Assembly (NCBI RefSeq): GCF_001659605.2
Contig: NC_035178.2
Span: forward strand, 32,443,127-32,507,126
Length of the DNA stretch: 64,000 nucleotides
Direction: 5' to 3'
From: Manihot esculenta
Taxonomy: Eukaryota; Streptophyta; Magnoliopsida; Malpighiales; Euphorbiaceae
A program made the position numbers and the translations under genes. Position 1 is the stretch's first letter; every line of letters starts with the position of its first letter. A model generated the notes under the pieces. The model searched no databases and had not been told where the DNA came from. It worked only from the letters and a program-made list of their open reading frames with translations. This document shows positions 45,139 through 57,579 of the stretch, one piece after another.

Positions 45139-47408
45139 TGTAACGACCCAAAATCCGGACCGCTACCGGCGCTAGGATCCAGATCGGCATAAGGCCGCCG
45201 AGAACCGTAGCAAGCCTGACATAACCTGTAATCCTGTTTAATCCCATACATGATCAACAATACTCATAAACCTGTAAACATTCTCATATAACAACCAAGC
45301 TCAACCTGTACATAAACATAAACATAACATAAACCTCCACTGGAGCCCTCATCAAATGCTCCAATGGGGTATCTCATCATACATCAGCTTGGTTGAAACA
45401 TAAGCTCATATCTCATATCATAAAGACCATGTACATACAAGTGGGATTAACAATCTGTATTGGTCAAGCACAACTCTATCCTCAATATTCAAAATTTCAT
45501 AACATAACTTAAAACTCTTTTACATTACATCATAATACAATTTTCATGTCCACAATCTAACTATTACATAATATCACTTCATACTCTGGCTAACCTCCTG
45601 GTCTACCCTGTACCTGCACATCTGGGGTTAGGGGAGAGGGGTGAGCTATAAAGCCCAGTGAGCAGAATAGAGAAAAACATATATTAAATATTTCATGCTT
45701 CCATGAAATGCAACACATCACAAACATATCACATAAGGATGGTATTGTCACCTATAGTCCTCAACATAGTCTAATCGTGCCAGGGGCGTAGAATGGGCCT
45801 CACTGGTCTTTCTCTTACATACATAACATAACATAACATTCCAATATGCCAGGGGCGTAGAATGGGCCTCACTGGTCTTTCTCTTAACATAGTCCAGGGG
45901 CGTAGAATGGGCCTCACTGGCAATCCATACCGTATCATCATCATATCATACCATAGGAGGACTAGAGGATCATTCAATAGCCAATCCGCATCCACATCAT
46001 ATTATGCAATGCAACATATTCGTGAATACTAATGTAAACAACCTAAAATATATCATGGCATATATGATGCATGAACATGCTCCAAAAAGTTATATTTCAT
46101 TTATTTAAAAACTTAAGGTTCATTCCACTCACCTCTGGCTGAAGCTCTACAGACTCTGAAGCAGCTATCTCACTGCTGAGGTCCTCGGTTCCTCGGGTCC
46201 GAACCTACACAGGTGGACTCCAATGAGGGACCAAACATATATAAACATAACTCTAATAAACTTCCCCAAAAACCCCCTAAAACATCCTGAAACATCTCAT
46301 AGAAATATGCATGAAATGGCTGAACAGGGCACTTTCGGCGGCACCTTCGGCGGCCGAAAGTCCTGGACAGATCCGAAAGTCGGGCACTTTCGGCGGCACC
46401 TTCGGCGGCCGAAAGTCCCAGACAGAGATGAAAGTCTCTTTTCGGGGGCAACTTCGGCAGCCGAATGCTGCCTCCACAAAGGGGGTTCGGCGGCCGAAAC
46501 TCCCTTCGGCGGCCGAACCTGAGCTTCTCCCGAAGGGCAGAAACTCAGCTCCTCTATGCACATTTTGCCTCCCAAGCTCAGATCATGCAAAAACTAGTTC
46601 TAAAACATGCATACTTCACATACATTACACCTAGGGGTCTCAAACTATCATATACCCCATCTACAACACTTCCAACAACACATAAACAAGCTACATTGTT
46701 CATCAAAGCATTAAAACCCATAAACTCAACATATACCCTAACATGCATTTCTACCCATAGATCTTGCATAAAACTTATTTAAAACACATAAGGAGCTTAA
46801 GATCGGCTCTTACCTCTTGAAGATCGAGAGGGAGACGACTTAAACTTGGAGATCCACGAAAATGAGCTCCTGAGTTCCCAAAGCTCCAAAACTTGTTTCA
46901 AAAGCTTAGATCTTCAAAACCAAGGGAAAACAAGTGAAAATCTTGAAAGATTTAGAGGAAGAACATCAAAAATGGGTGAGGGGCGGCGGAAAGCTCACCT
47001 TGGCCGAAAATGGGGAAAACTCGCCCGTTTTCGGCTAAGGGACCCTTTTATAGTGGCTGGCCAGACCACGTTCGGGGGCCGAATGTGCCTCCGCATGCAT
47101 GCCATGTTCGGCGGCCGAACTTGACTTTCGGCGGCCGAACCTGAACTTCCCTCACTCATGCTTTCGGGGGCCTAACGTGCCTCCAAAACGCATGCATGTT
47201 CGGCGGCCGAACTTGACTTTCGGCGGCCGAACCTAGGTTTTCCTCCAAGGACTTTTCATGCAAAAACTCATTCAATTTCATACTCAAAATCATTAAAAAC
47301 ATGAAAACATCTTATAAAAACATGATTCTACCCTCCTAGAGGTCTCCGACATCCGAGATTCCACCGGACGGTAGGAATTCCGATACCGGAGTCTAGCCGG
47401 GTATTACA
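45139..47408 (-). repeat. 5' LTR of B (2270 bp)
   Basis: Near-identical to 30863-33131. GC clusters at 46330-46530 and 47068-47235, TATA box on the minus strand at 47043-47053, tandem repeats at 45774-45926. Confidence 0.96.
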
Positions 47409-47413
47409 TAATG

Positions 47414-49550
47414 TGCCATCATGCACATCAATTTTGGTTCTAGCTGTGCTCAAGAATGGTCTTCCAAGTAGGATGTCAGAGGTTGTGTTGCTCTTGTCTT
47501 CCTCCATGTCAATTACATAAAAATCAGCTGGGAAGACTAGTTGGTCCACTTGCACCAACACATCTTCTAGCACTCCTTTTGGGTAGACAACTGATCGGTC
47601 GGCCAATTGGATCACTATGCTGGTGCCCTTTAGTGTACCTACATTTAACAATTTAAAAATGGAAAGGGGCATAACATTAATTGAGGCTCCAAGATCACAC
47701 ATGGCCTTCTTTATCCCCACATTGCCTATTTTGCATGAAACAGCGAACATTCCTCTATCCTTGCATTTGGTTGAAAGTTTTCTCTGAATGACAGCTGAGA
47801 CACACTTCCCCACACTTACTTTTTCACGTTCAGCAAGTTTCCTACGGTTGGTGCATAGCTCTTTCAGAAACTTGGCATACCTTGGAATTTGCTTTACAGC
47901 ATCCAACAGGGGAATGTTGATCTCTACCTTGCGGAGTGTCTCAAGTATTTCTTTCTCCTCTTTCTCCTTTTGGGATCTTGCAAATCTTCTTGGGAAGGGG
48001 GGAGGTACCTTAAATTTCTCCACTGGTTGCTGTTCTGCCTTGGTCTATTTGGAGCTGGATTCTGCCTGGGTTGTTGATTTGGGCAAATCAACTTCTGCCT
48101 TCTCTGGTGATTTGGGCAAATCACCACTGCTGGGCAGTACTGTCTGTTCATTGATTGGGTCCATGATTTGGGCAGATCGATGATCCTGATCACTTTCTGG
48201 AGATTTTCCTCCGTGACCTATTTTTGGTTTTGCTTAGCCCTGCTGTCTTGCAGCTCTTTTTCACTCCTTAATGTGATGGCACTAGCATTCTGCCTCGAAT
48301 TTATCTTAGTTTGGGAGGGCAAACATCAACTTACCTGTGCTAGCAATATGGTTGTGTTGGATTCTCCTCTCTCATGCTGTTTGGGCAAACAACAATCTGC
48401 TTGTTGCTTCTCTGCTGGCTGTTCAGGTGAACAGTGTTCTGCCTTTTTTGTTTGTTTGGGGGCTGGTTCTGGAATTTTTTTTGTAAAAATTTTTGGTTTT
48501 TAGGCTGGTTCGGTTACAGCAGCTTGCATATTGTATTCTACCATATCAGCAGTTGTTTGGGCAAACACAGCAGTAGGCTGTGCTGGTTCAGCAGGGGGCT
48601 GGCCTGTTTCAGAAATTTCAGTAGGTTCTGGTTCAGTTGGGGCACTTCCAGTAGTTGCTGGTTTATGGACAGCAGCAGGGGATGTAACAGGTACTTCGGC
48701 TGGTGCTGATTTGCGGGCAGCAGTGGTTGTGGCAGTTTGATAGCAGTTGCTGTCTCTGTTTTCAGCGGCTTGGACAACAGCTAAGTCTGAATTTTTTTAC
48801 AGTAGGTGCTGCAATATTTTCAGCAGCAGTAGTATGTATTGCTATCTCTTGGATGGCAGAAGCTTCTACAAGTGTTGTTTGGACAGCAGCTGGTTCAATA
48901 ATTTTGCAGCTCGTTCTTGTGACAGATTCAACAGGTATAGTAGCAAGTATTGCATTGTTTTGTGCACCAAATAAAGTAACAGATGAAGCAAATTCAGCAG
49001 CTGGTTCAGCTTCAAGTGCAGTGGCGATTTGTGCAGCAGACTCAGCAGCTCATTCTATTTCTTGGAAACTTTCATCATCAGCCTTGACATCTTGAACCTC
49101 TTCCTCTCTTCTCAATATATGTGCATTCACTGAGTTGACCATTTGATCCACTTGCTGTTGGAGAATTTGCCCAGAACTTGCCAATGTCCTCATCATCTCT
49201 TCAAGTTGCATATTGGAGTTTTGAGGTGTTGCTTGGGCTTGATAGTTTTGGTAGTAGTTAGCCCTTGCATAGCCATAATTCGAGTGGTCCCTCCAACATG
49301 TATTGTAGGTATCAAGGTAGGGATCATATCTTGGCTGGCTATTGAATCCTCCAAAGGTATGTACTTGCTGGTAATTCTCATAAAGTGTAGGACATCGATC
49401 AGTTGGGTGTCTTACATATGTGCAAATCCCACATGGTCTGATTCGCTGAAGTTGTTGAACTTGTTGAGCTTGACCTATACCATAATTTCTCACAATAGAG
49501 GTTAGTTCAGAAATTTGAGAAGAGAGAAAAGACATACTTACCGTAGCCAT
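47414..49550 (-). pseudogene. C Gag remnant and protease
   Basis: Begins MATVSMSFLSSQISELTS about 105 bases after the PBS. It has an Athila-type zinc knuckle CGICTYVRHPTDRC (CX2CX4HX4C), then YGYARANYYQNYQAQ and a charged helix, so only the C-terminal end of Gag is present. A TGA near 49050 and further breaks follow through a Ser/Thr/Ala-rich linker. The DLPKS repeats lie at 48065-48180. The protease part (47414-48023) is well kept: FPRRFARSQKEKEEKEILE, IPLLDAVKQIPRYAKFLKEL, catalytic DLGASINVMP, LLGRPFLSTARTKIDV. It is cut by B and continues at 30862. Non-functional because of stops and the missing Gag domain. Confidence 0.82.
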
Positions 49551-49654
49551 GCTTATAAGGTTTTGGCAGTGCGTTTAATTTATGGATCGTAAAGAAGAGC
49601 TTCTTTACAACCAGCCCTGGTCATAAAAGGAAAATACGTTAATTAGATCAAATT

Positions 49655-49670
49655 CCCGGCAACAGCGCCA
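49655..49670 (-). other. Primer binding site of C (tRNA-Asp type, one mismatch)
   Basis: Minus strand TGGCGCTGTTGCCGGG. G in this window has TGGCGCCGTTGCCGGGGA, so C carries one C-to-T change in the PBS. Confidence 0.85.
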
Positions 49671-49675
49671 ATTTT

Positions 49676-51080
49676 TGATAGCGGTTGTCGAAGCCGTCAA
49701 AAATAAATCTATTATCAACAAACAAAATAATTTGCAGATAGTGGCAATAGGGTCGAACCATAGGGATTTGACACTACGAATTTTCCTATTAATGACTTGG
49801 ACAAATAACAAAAGTAAATAAAAGAGGGGGTTTTGTTTTGAAGAGTTAAAGTTGAATAAAAGAAAGCAGTAATTAAATGAGTAAATCAATGGGAGAAGGA
49901 TTTTAGTTGAAGTATGGATCTATTTCAGCTTGTTAGAATTGATCATTGATCTTTTTGATACTCCTATTTATTTCAATAAATTAGTTTAGGATATGGAAGA
50001 CGCTTCTCACAATCCAAATTCCTCCTTAGTTCTAGTTTGATTAGGAAACGTTCGCTAATCAAACACTAGTTAACAAGTTGCCAAGGAACGTCCTTGGGGC
50101 TTTTAGCATCGAACAATTATTAACTGCCTTAAGATTTAGAGAAACCTAATTCTATCCTTGCCAACCGCGTGGTCAAGTTTAGATTATGCAACCGATTATA
50201 CTTGAGTTTAAACAACCTAAGCAATTACGGACCTAAATCATTCAAACAATAAATTACTTAAGCAATTAAAAGCAACAGGCCTTAATTGATTCTAAAAGCA
50301 AAGCAATAATTATAGAAAGATCAAGTTGCATAAATATTAAAAGTAAATAAGAGTTTAATAATGGAGATTTAAATCTCCCAATTCATCACAAACTGAATTT
50401 TTCCAATTTCAACTAGAAAAGACAAGTGTTTAGCTACCCATGGTGGACAAAATACACAAAAGAGAAGAAGAAAGGAAGATGGAGGGTGGCTGATGAATTT
50501 CTGCAGTGTAGCCGATGGTGAAGAGATTATTTTTTACTGGTTTGAGGCTGCCTCCTTTTATAGGTGAAGAGTCCTAATCCAATTAGGACTTGGAATCCTA
50601 ATTTGAATTGGTCTTTTTGTGGTCTTTTACTCCTCCTTTGCTTTTGTATTTAATTATGGATAAATTCTTCTTCTTGAGAAAGTCTTTCTTGAGTGACTCT
50701 TAGAGATGTCCTAGGATTGATCTTGAAGTGTTTGAAGTAGGATAGGACTTCAATGCTTTTGGATTTTGAATTTTGCCTCTTTCCTGCGCTGCTGTCCGCC
50801 TCTGCTTTAGTTTGATTTGGGCAGTTGATTTGCCCAAATCACTTGCCCCAATCGCTTGCGCAAGTCAGTCCCAGTTTTCTACTTCAGCTTGATTTGGGCA
50901 GTGATTTGGCCAAATCACTTTGACCCAATCACTTTTCTGCACTTTTTCTACACTTTTTCTCCAACTTTCCATTTTCTTCCTTTTCTGTAAAAACATGACA
51001 AAAACCATAAATTAAGTTGGAAATTATGTAATTAAGCAGTAATAAAAATAATAAAAATGTGGCTAAATTATGTTTGATCA
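49676..51080 (-). repeat. 5' LTR of C (1405 bp)
   Basis: TGATAGCGGTTG...GTTTGATCA, TATA box on the minus strand at 50554-50563, GATTTGGGCA-type motifs at 50815-50930. Confidence 0.93.
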
Positions 51081-51085
51081 AACTT

Positions 51086-51845
51086 GCACATATGCACAAA
51101 TTTTTTTTGATTTTTGCTCTACTCAGCAAAACAGCAAAGTTAAATAAGCCTCCTTTCTCATGACCCCATTGATTTACCAACTCTTTAAACCTGAATTGAA
51201 TTGCTTGCAATGAGTTGCATTCATTTTGGGAGTTTCTTTCTGAATTGAATCTTTAAGCCCGCCGTGGTCAAGAAATAATAATAAACTTGAAAATGTGTAT
51301 AATGGAAAATGATTCATACAGTAATTAGTGTTTTGATTGGCCAAATCATTGTGAAATGTAAAGAAAAATCAGCAAAGTTAAAAGGCACCAGGCACAAATC
51401 CAAAAACATGTTCCAATAGTCAAGGACTATGAACAGAGCTAGTAGCCACTTAAACAAGTGACCAGTTAAGTAACCGAGGGTGGGTATCACAAATATGCAC
51501 CTTCGCATAAAAAGGTTGATGACTTTTTCAAGCAAGAATAAAAGTGTATCAAGCTGAACAAAAGTGCTTAAAAGAAGGGCAGATCACTCCTAAGGTTACA
51601 TAGTCAAACTAAATAAAAATTTGTACATGAATAAATAAACTTTCTTTATCTTGAGAAAAATAACTCTCAACCACGGTGGGTGAAAAGAAACAAGGAAAGG
51701 AGGAGTGACCTTAGTGCATGTACATTTTACTGCAATGCTTCAAATTAGGAGTCTAGGGTAATAAATTAAATGGAAAATAAAGATCAAGTAGAAAAGGGAG
51801 CTTGATTAACTAAGTTGTTTATTGCTTGAGGACAAGCAATAAGTT
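51086..51845 (+). other. D 3' non-coding region after C
   Basis: Continues D's 3' non-coding DNA. It is A/T-rich and has no ORF I can support. The block ttgaggacaagcaataag at 51828-51845 leads into the PPT and is homologous to C 29164-29187 (minus). Elsewhere I see nothing definite. Confidence 0.6.
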
Positions 51846-51860
51846 AGGTGTGGGAGTATT
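51846..51860 (+). other. Polypurine tract of D
   Basis: AGGTGTGGGAGTATT-type tract ending at the LTR. Matches the C PPT with one A-for-G change. Confidence 0.75.
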
Positions 51861-53048
51861 TGATCAAGCATAATTTAGCCACATTTTTACTATTATTATT
51901 GATACTAAATTATATATTTTCTAGCTAATTTTGTGCTTTTTATAATATTTTACAGAAAAATATGAAGAATGAAGAATTGGTGAAAAATGGCCTAAAATGC
52001 ATGAAGATTTAATTTGGCCGAAGTGATTTGGCCGAAGCAATTTGGGCAAATCACCCCCAAGAATGGCTAAGGAGGCTGCATAAGTAGATGGAAGCAAGAA
52101 GCTGAAACTCAATATTTTGATGTGCAAAAGTAATTTGCCCAAATTGCTGGGCAAATCGATTATCGCATAATAGAGAAGGGAAGAAATGGCACAAACTCGC
52201 GATAAGGGCAAACGATTTGCCCAAATCATCGGGCAAATCAATCATCACAAAACAGAAAAGTGCAGAATGGCGGAAAACACCAAAATTCAAATTTCAAGAG
52301 TTCTATTCCATCTCAAACACACTAAGACGCATCTAAAACACATCAAACACCTTGCAAAAAGAATTACTTCACTCAAGAAAGTCTATTTATAAAGAAACAC
52401 AATCAAGAAAGGAATCAAAGATCAAGTCAAAAAGAAATTCCATCTTATAAGAGACTGATCTAGGGTTTTGCATCTATAAAAGGGGCAGCAAACTAGTGGC
52501 AACATATCATCAATAATCGGAGAGCCTTAGTAGCTCTGAATCTGCCTTCTTTTCTTCTTTCTTTTCTCTTTGTGTTTTCTTTGCCAACCATGAGTGATTA
52601 AATACATTTTTCTTCTAGTTGAACTTGGAGAAATTTTAGTTTATTTATGAATTGGGAGATCTAAAATTCTATTGTTAATATTCTATTTTTCAGTATTTAT
52701 GCGACTTCATTCTTCACGCCATTATTGCCTTGCTGTTAGGATTAATAGGGCCCGTTGCTTTTAATTGCAAAGTAATATATTGTTAGTTTGAATGCTTTAG
52801 ATCCGTAATTGTTTAGATTGTTCAAACACAAGTAACAATTAGTGTAATAACTAAGAGGTTACATGATCTAACTCACCACGCAGTTGGCTAAATTAGAATT
52901 AGGTTTCTCTATTTCTTAAAACAGTTATCAGTTGAAAAGCAAAAATCTCCAAGGACGTTCCTTGACAACTTGTTAACTAGTGTTTGATTAGCGAATGTTT
53001 CCTAATCAATCTAAACCTAAAGAGAGATTTGATTGTGAGAAGCGTCTT

Positions 53049-54702
53049 TGTAACGACCCGAATCCTAGCGCCGGTAGCGGTCCAATTTTCAAGTCGTTAC
53101 AGAATGGTATCAGAGCCCTAGGTTCATATGGTCGGACCTAGAGTGTCGGGCTCATAGATGTTATAGAAGGTCAAGCACAATAGGAAAGATCATGTCCACT
53201 AGGATAGGATGTGGAGTCCTGTCTTGCATGATGATGTGAAATGCCATGACTTTATGCATGATTTGAGGTTTTGGGAGGCAAGGGGTTCATGTGAACCAAG
53301 TTTCTGCCCTTCTGGCAGAAACCAGGTTCGGCCGCCGAAGGGAGTTTCAGCCGCCGAACCCCCTTGTGGAGGCAGCATTCGGCTGCCGAAGCTTGCCCAA
53401 GAAAGAAGACTTTCGGATCTGTCTGGGAGGTTCGGCCGCCGAAGGTGCCGCCGAACCTGCCTGACTTTTGGCTCTGGAGGGACTTTCGGCCCCCGAACCT
53501 GCCGCCGAAAGTGCCCTGTTCAGCCATTTCTTGCATGTTTTTATGTGATGTTTTCAGGATGTTTTAGGGGGTTTTTGGGGAGTATATTAGAGTTGTATTT
53601 ACGTCTGTTTGGTCCCTCATTTGAGTCCACCTGTGTAGGTTCGGACCCGAGGAACCGAGGACCCCAGCAGTGAGTTCAGCTGCTTCGGTGTTGTCAGAGT
53701 CAGCCAGAGGTGAGTGGAACTAAACTCAATCTTTTAAATTAAATGTTTTATCATGTTTCATGCATCATGATTATGTAACAGGATGATTGCATTAGTATTC
53801 ACGAATATGCCGCATTGCATCGATTGTTGTTGATGTGGGTGAATGTTGGATGACCCAATTAGTCCATGACAGGAAGACCAGGACCCCATTCTACGGCCTG
53901 GCACGGAAATGAAAGACCAGCACCCCATTCTACGGCCTGGCACGGAAATGAAAGACCAGGACCCCATTCTACGGCCTGGCACGATTGTGGACTCGAAGAC
54001 CAGGAGCCTAGAGGAGGCCCTGGGATAATGGTAAGTAATGTGTGTATGACAGGAAGACCAGGACCCCATGCTACGGCCTGGCACTATGTTAGCTTGGACT
54101 AATTGGTGACAAGTTCACCCAACCTTTATGTGAACTGTTTGTGTTATGATGCATTTTATAGAGCATAGTGTTAATGTGTTTTAATAGCTCTACTCACTGG
54201 GCTTTTAGCTCACCCCTCTCCCTTTACCCCCAGGCTTGCAGGTACAGTATAGTGCGGGAGTCCGGATAGAGTAAAGAAGTCATGTTTATGTAATAGCTAG
54301 CAATGGACATGATCAAATTGTAATGTAAAAGTACAGTATAGTTATGTAATGAGTTTTATGGATGTTAGTGTGTACTTGACCATAGAATGTTGTATCCCTT
54401 TTTATACATGATCTTAGAGATTTTGATGATGTTTATGTAAACCAGCTCAACACAGGTTATGTTACCCTTTGAGGGCACAGATGAGATCCCACAGAGGGAT
54501 CAATGTTATGTTAATGTTTATGCACAGGTTGAGTTTGGTTGATGTTCATGGAAAGAAAAGTTTTAATTTTTATGCATGTTGTTGATCATGTATGGGATTA
54601 TACAGGTTTACAGGTTTTATGTCAGGCTTGCTACGGGTCCCGGTGGCCTTAAGTCGACCCGGATCCTAGCGCCGGTAGCGGTCCGATTTTCGGGTCGTTA
54701 CA
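53049..54702 (+). mobile_element. Element F: collapsed 1.65-kb Tekay-like derivative with a 53-bp 5' LTR
   Basis: Flanked by gtctt (53044-53048 and 54703-54707). Order: a 53-base LTR-like piece (53049-53101) with TGTAA and CGTTACA ends, PBS, about 170 bases of normal leader, then a partial 3' LTR (about 53281-54702) that starts in the second GC cluster and lacks U3 and TATA. All coding sequence, the PPT and the U3 of the 3' LTR are absent. Either a normal insertion suffered two deletions, or an aberrant cDNA was inserted. GC motifs at 53325-53515, CCAGGACCCCATTCTACGG repeats at 53871-54090. Confidence 0.85.
53105..53116 (+). other. Primer binding site of F (initiator Met tRNA type)
   Basis: TGGTATCAGAGC, 3 bases after the 53-base LTR piece. 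Confidence 0.88.
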
Positions 54703-55035
54703 GTCTTCCACAACCTAAACTAATTTATTGAAACAAATAGAAGAATCAAAGTATCAATGATCAATTCTGAAACTGAAATGGATCCTACACTTCAACTAGA
54801 GCCTTTTTATCATTGATTTACACTTCTTTCAATTATTGCTTTCTTATATTGTTTTAGTCTTAATTTCATCATCAAAATCCCCTCTTGTTTTATTTTTATT
54901 GTTAATTTACCCAAGCCATTGTTAGGAAAGTCATAGTGTCAATTTCCTGTGAATTCGACCATATTACCACTATCTGCAATTCTTAATTATTGATTATTAA
55001 TAGGTTATTTTTTATAGTTTTGACAATCGCTATCA

Positions 55036-57579
55036 CCTTACAAACTCCATATCACATATGGAATTAATTATTTCTAGTACGATATCGAGTAACACTATGT
55101 TAGTTAAATTTAGTTCAAGTCATGTTAAGAAATTTACAATTAAATTACTAATTAAATTAATTAATTAATCAATTAACTAATTTTTTAATTAATAAATAAA
55201 TTAAGTAAACTTGTGAAGATGGATTCTAATGTATATGACTACTCAAATTCACTATTAATTTGTAATAAGAGCGAAAATTCCTATTTATCAACTCGAAATG
55301 ATATTCCTTTGATATTCTGATCTACTATAGGCTATGGTTAGCGTCTAGCATAACACATCGTGGCTACTCAATTGATAATGAATATGTACAAGCTATTCAT
55401 TTAAAACCTTAATCACAAATTATCATGCACTCATATCCTTTCATTATAAAATTCCAATTTATGTATATTTTTTTTTCCTTTGCAAAACCCTATGAGACAA
55501 CCATCATAGGAGCCATCCCCACTCTTGGTAACTGGATCTCCTCTCCCTTGGCTCTCTTCACTCAACCTCCTAAAAAGGAATAAAGAACACCTAAGGTAGC
55601 CCCATTCCTTATGGACACCCCTCCTTTGGTTCTTCTTAATTCTTTGCTCCCTTCTTCTTTATTTCCTTTAATAATTAAGGTAATCATTCTTTTAAGCATC
55701 ATAAATACGATATAATATCATATTAATTTGCTTATTTTGATTTATTTTATGTTTTTAATACCTTTTCCATCGCCATTAATGTAATATTTTTTTTTTAAAA
55801 AAAATGGCCATTAATATGATAACTTTGTCTTAGGCATGTTGCCACTGCTCAAGAATTCAATCTTGATCTGTAGGCAAAATGCCTCCCAAAATAATTTTAT
55901 TAAATTATTTATAAAATTTTCTATAATTTTCTTACATTATTTTCTTTAATTTGATTTTTCTATGTAAAGATATGATTTTTCAAATATATCTAGATTATTC
56001 TAGTGAATAGTTTCATTTCAAGAATCTATAGTTTGATCTTTAGATCACCAAATCAGGGGATTCTTGAGTCTCAAATCAATTATGAGAAATATTCAGGCCT
56101 ACATGCCATAGACGAAATCATTGTCCAGAATCTGTCGGTGTCTAGAACAGCCAAGTTCCAATGGCAGTATCTCTCGTTTTACAGAAGCTTTTGTTGTGAT
56201 TTATTTTTTTAGTGCCACAACCTGCCCAAGTAGGTAAGCATGGGCTTAGGACATTTATTGATTGTTCATGTATTCTTTTGTTTGCTTTTCATATTTTCTC
56301 ATTTTGATATTTATTTTGATGAACAAATATTTATTTTAGTGTTAGAACAGAACCTATAAAGTAGCTAGCGTATCCCCTTTGCAAGATGGCAGTTGAAATT
56401 CCTTTCCTTGTGAGGGATTGCTTTCTTTTTTAGTTTAATTTAATTTTTGTTGATTATTTGTTTGTTTTCATATTTTACTTGCCTTTTATCTATTGGTCGA
56501 AACCTTCAGCTCATGTGCATAAAGAAGTGTCAATGGACCTATCCTAGAAATCCATGAACAAGTCCAACTCCCTTAGAAGCCTAAAAGTCCAATTTTAAAG
56601 GTCTTTTGTTAGGGTATTCGGCCTATTGGGCCTTGTAATAAGATAGGAATTTTAATTTTTTTTATTAATTTATTAATTTTTAAAGTGATGTAATTAATTA
56701 TTTTCTCCTTCCCCTTTCTTTAGTCATTGGATTTAGGATCATAATTATTTTTACTCCGTCCTTTCTTTGAATGAAGATCAAGTAAATACTTCACATAAAC
56801 TTAATGAATATGTTTGAAATGAGTGTTTGTGTGATCCATGTATATGTAATTAGAATGCATTATGTCTGAAATGGATATTTTATTAAATAAGGTAAAATAT
56901 AAGAAATACGTGTAGGGATTAGTACTGGTTTTCAGTACTAAATTTATGGCGAAAAGAGTATATAAGAGAGTTGTATACGGTTTTTAGAGGTTTCAAACCA
57001 AACTGAAAAATTGTATCAAACCGAATTAAAACTTAAAAGAATCGATAGTATAGGAACCAAATCATACCGAAATAAATTAATTTAGTAATTTGGTTCTAGT
57101 TTTAATTTTTTATCAAGGATTGTATCAAAATGAATCAGAACCGTATCAGAATTGTATGAATTAAAACTATATCAAAGAATCGATTATATATATATATATA
57201 TATATGTTTTTTAAATAATTTATAGTGGTATTATAATTCTAATATATAATTGTAATAATATATTTATTTTAATAAAATTCTAATATATAGTTGTAATAAT
57301 ATGTTTATTTCAATAAAATTATACTTGCAATATTATTTAATTATTAAATATTTTATTTAATCAATTTTAATTAGTTGTTTATAGTTTATTCTATCTAAAT
57401 AGATTATATATAAATATACAGTATATACAATATCTCCAGAATTATACTACTAAAATTTAAATTACTAAAATAATTATATATACTTATTATTGTTATTATT
57501 ACTTATATATATAATTATATATTTTAGTTTATTTTAGTAATTGGTCAATTATTAAAGGTTTATAATGTACAATTCAATT
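55036..57579. other. AT-rich interval between D and M, no gene recognised
   Basis: 2.5 kb of AT-rich DNA with long A/T homopolymer-like stretches. I see no ORF with recognisable domains, no RNA gene and no TG...CA element with duplication. A short stretch at 56995-57185 has repeated aaccgaa/ttggttc words with weak inverted symmetry and may be an old MITE-like remnant; I do not call it. This is the only candidate for non-retroelement sequence in the window. Confidence 0.6.
57185..57205. repeat. (TA)n microsatellite
   Basis: Uninterrupted alternating T and A, about ten and a half units, inside a strongly AT-rich stretch. Confidence 0.9.

Larger units (their letters stand above)
30863..47408 (-). 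mobile_element. Element B: young Tekay-like chromovirus split by element A
   Basis: LTRs 30863-33131 and 45139-47408, the duplication taatg (30858-30862 and 47409-47413), PPT, one open gag-pol and PBS. By eye the LTRs differ at about six bases and one 1-base indel in 2270 (about 0.3%), so insertion is recent. Apart from A, nothing in the coding frame is broken, so B was probably autonomous when it landed in C's protease. Confidence 0.96.
27744..51080 (-). mobile_element. Element C: internally deleted Athila-like retrotransposon hosting B and A
   Basis: Two LTRs (27744-29149 and 49676-51080), the duplication aactt (27739-27743 and 51081-51085), a tRNA-Asp-type PBS and a PPT. Internal DNA without B is only about 4 kb: a short Gag remnant, protease, and the first residues of RT joined straight to the ORF3 tail, so most of RT, RNase H, integrase and ORF3 are deleted. 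The LTR pair differs at about 2-3% by eye. It could only have moved with proteins supplied by relatives if the deletion predates insertion. Confidence 0.93.
8346..55035 (+). mobile_element. Element D: decayed Athila-like Ty3/gypsy retrotransposon hosting most of the window
   Basis: Reconstructed by skipping insertions: RT start (8346-8901), RT/RNase H/integrase (10982-13174), a spacer, ORF3 (13671-14808 and 27153-27490), 3' non-coding DNA (27491-27743 and 51086-51860) and 3' LTR (51861-55035). After removing insertions about 7.3 kb is left. Gag, protease, the PBS and a true 5' LTR are not visible. Inserts are L (attgc), E (agtaa), C (aactt) and F (gtctt), each with matching 5-bp duplications, so the remaining pieces are certainly continuous. 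Athila affinity rests on the [20 protein letters not shown] integrase tail, the downstream ORF3, and the tRNA-Asp PBS of its relatives C and G. Confidence 0.85.
51861..55035 (+). repeat. 3' LTR of D, interrupted by F
   Basis: TGATCAAGCATAATTTAGCC at the start and GACAATCGCTATCA at the end; about 1.5 kb after removing F. TATA box CTATAAAAGG at 52474-52483. gatttg(g/c)cc(g/c)aaatca-type motifs are dense at 52010-52245 upstream of it. Right flank cctta (55036-55040) would be the target duplication, but D's left end is not visible. Confidence 0.85.

Noticed and set aside
56003..56212. 69-codon ORF in the AT-rich interval
   Set aside because: Short, no recognisable domain, no promoter or splice context; expected by chance.
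56995..57185. Possible MITE with aaccgaa/ttggttc inverted words
   Set aside because: Inverted repeats are imperfect and no target duplication could be found.
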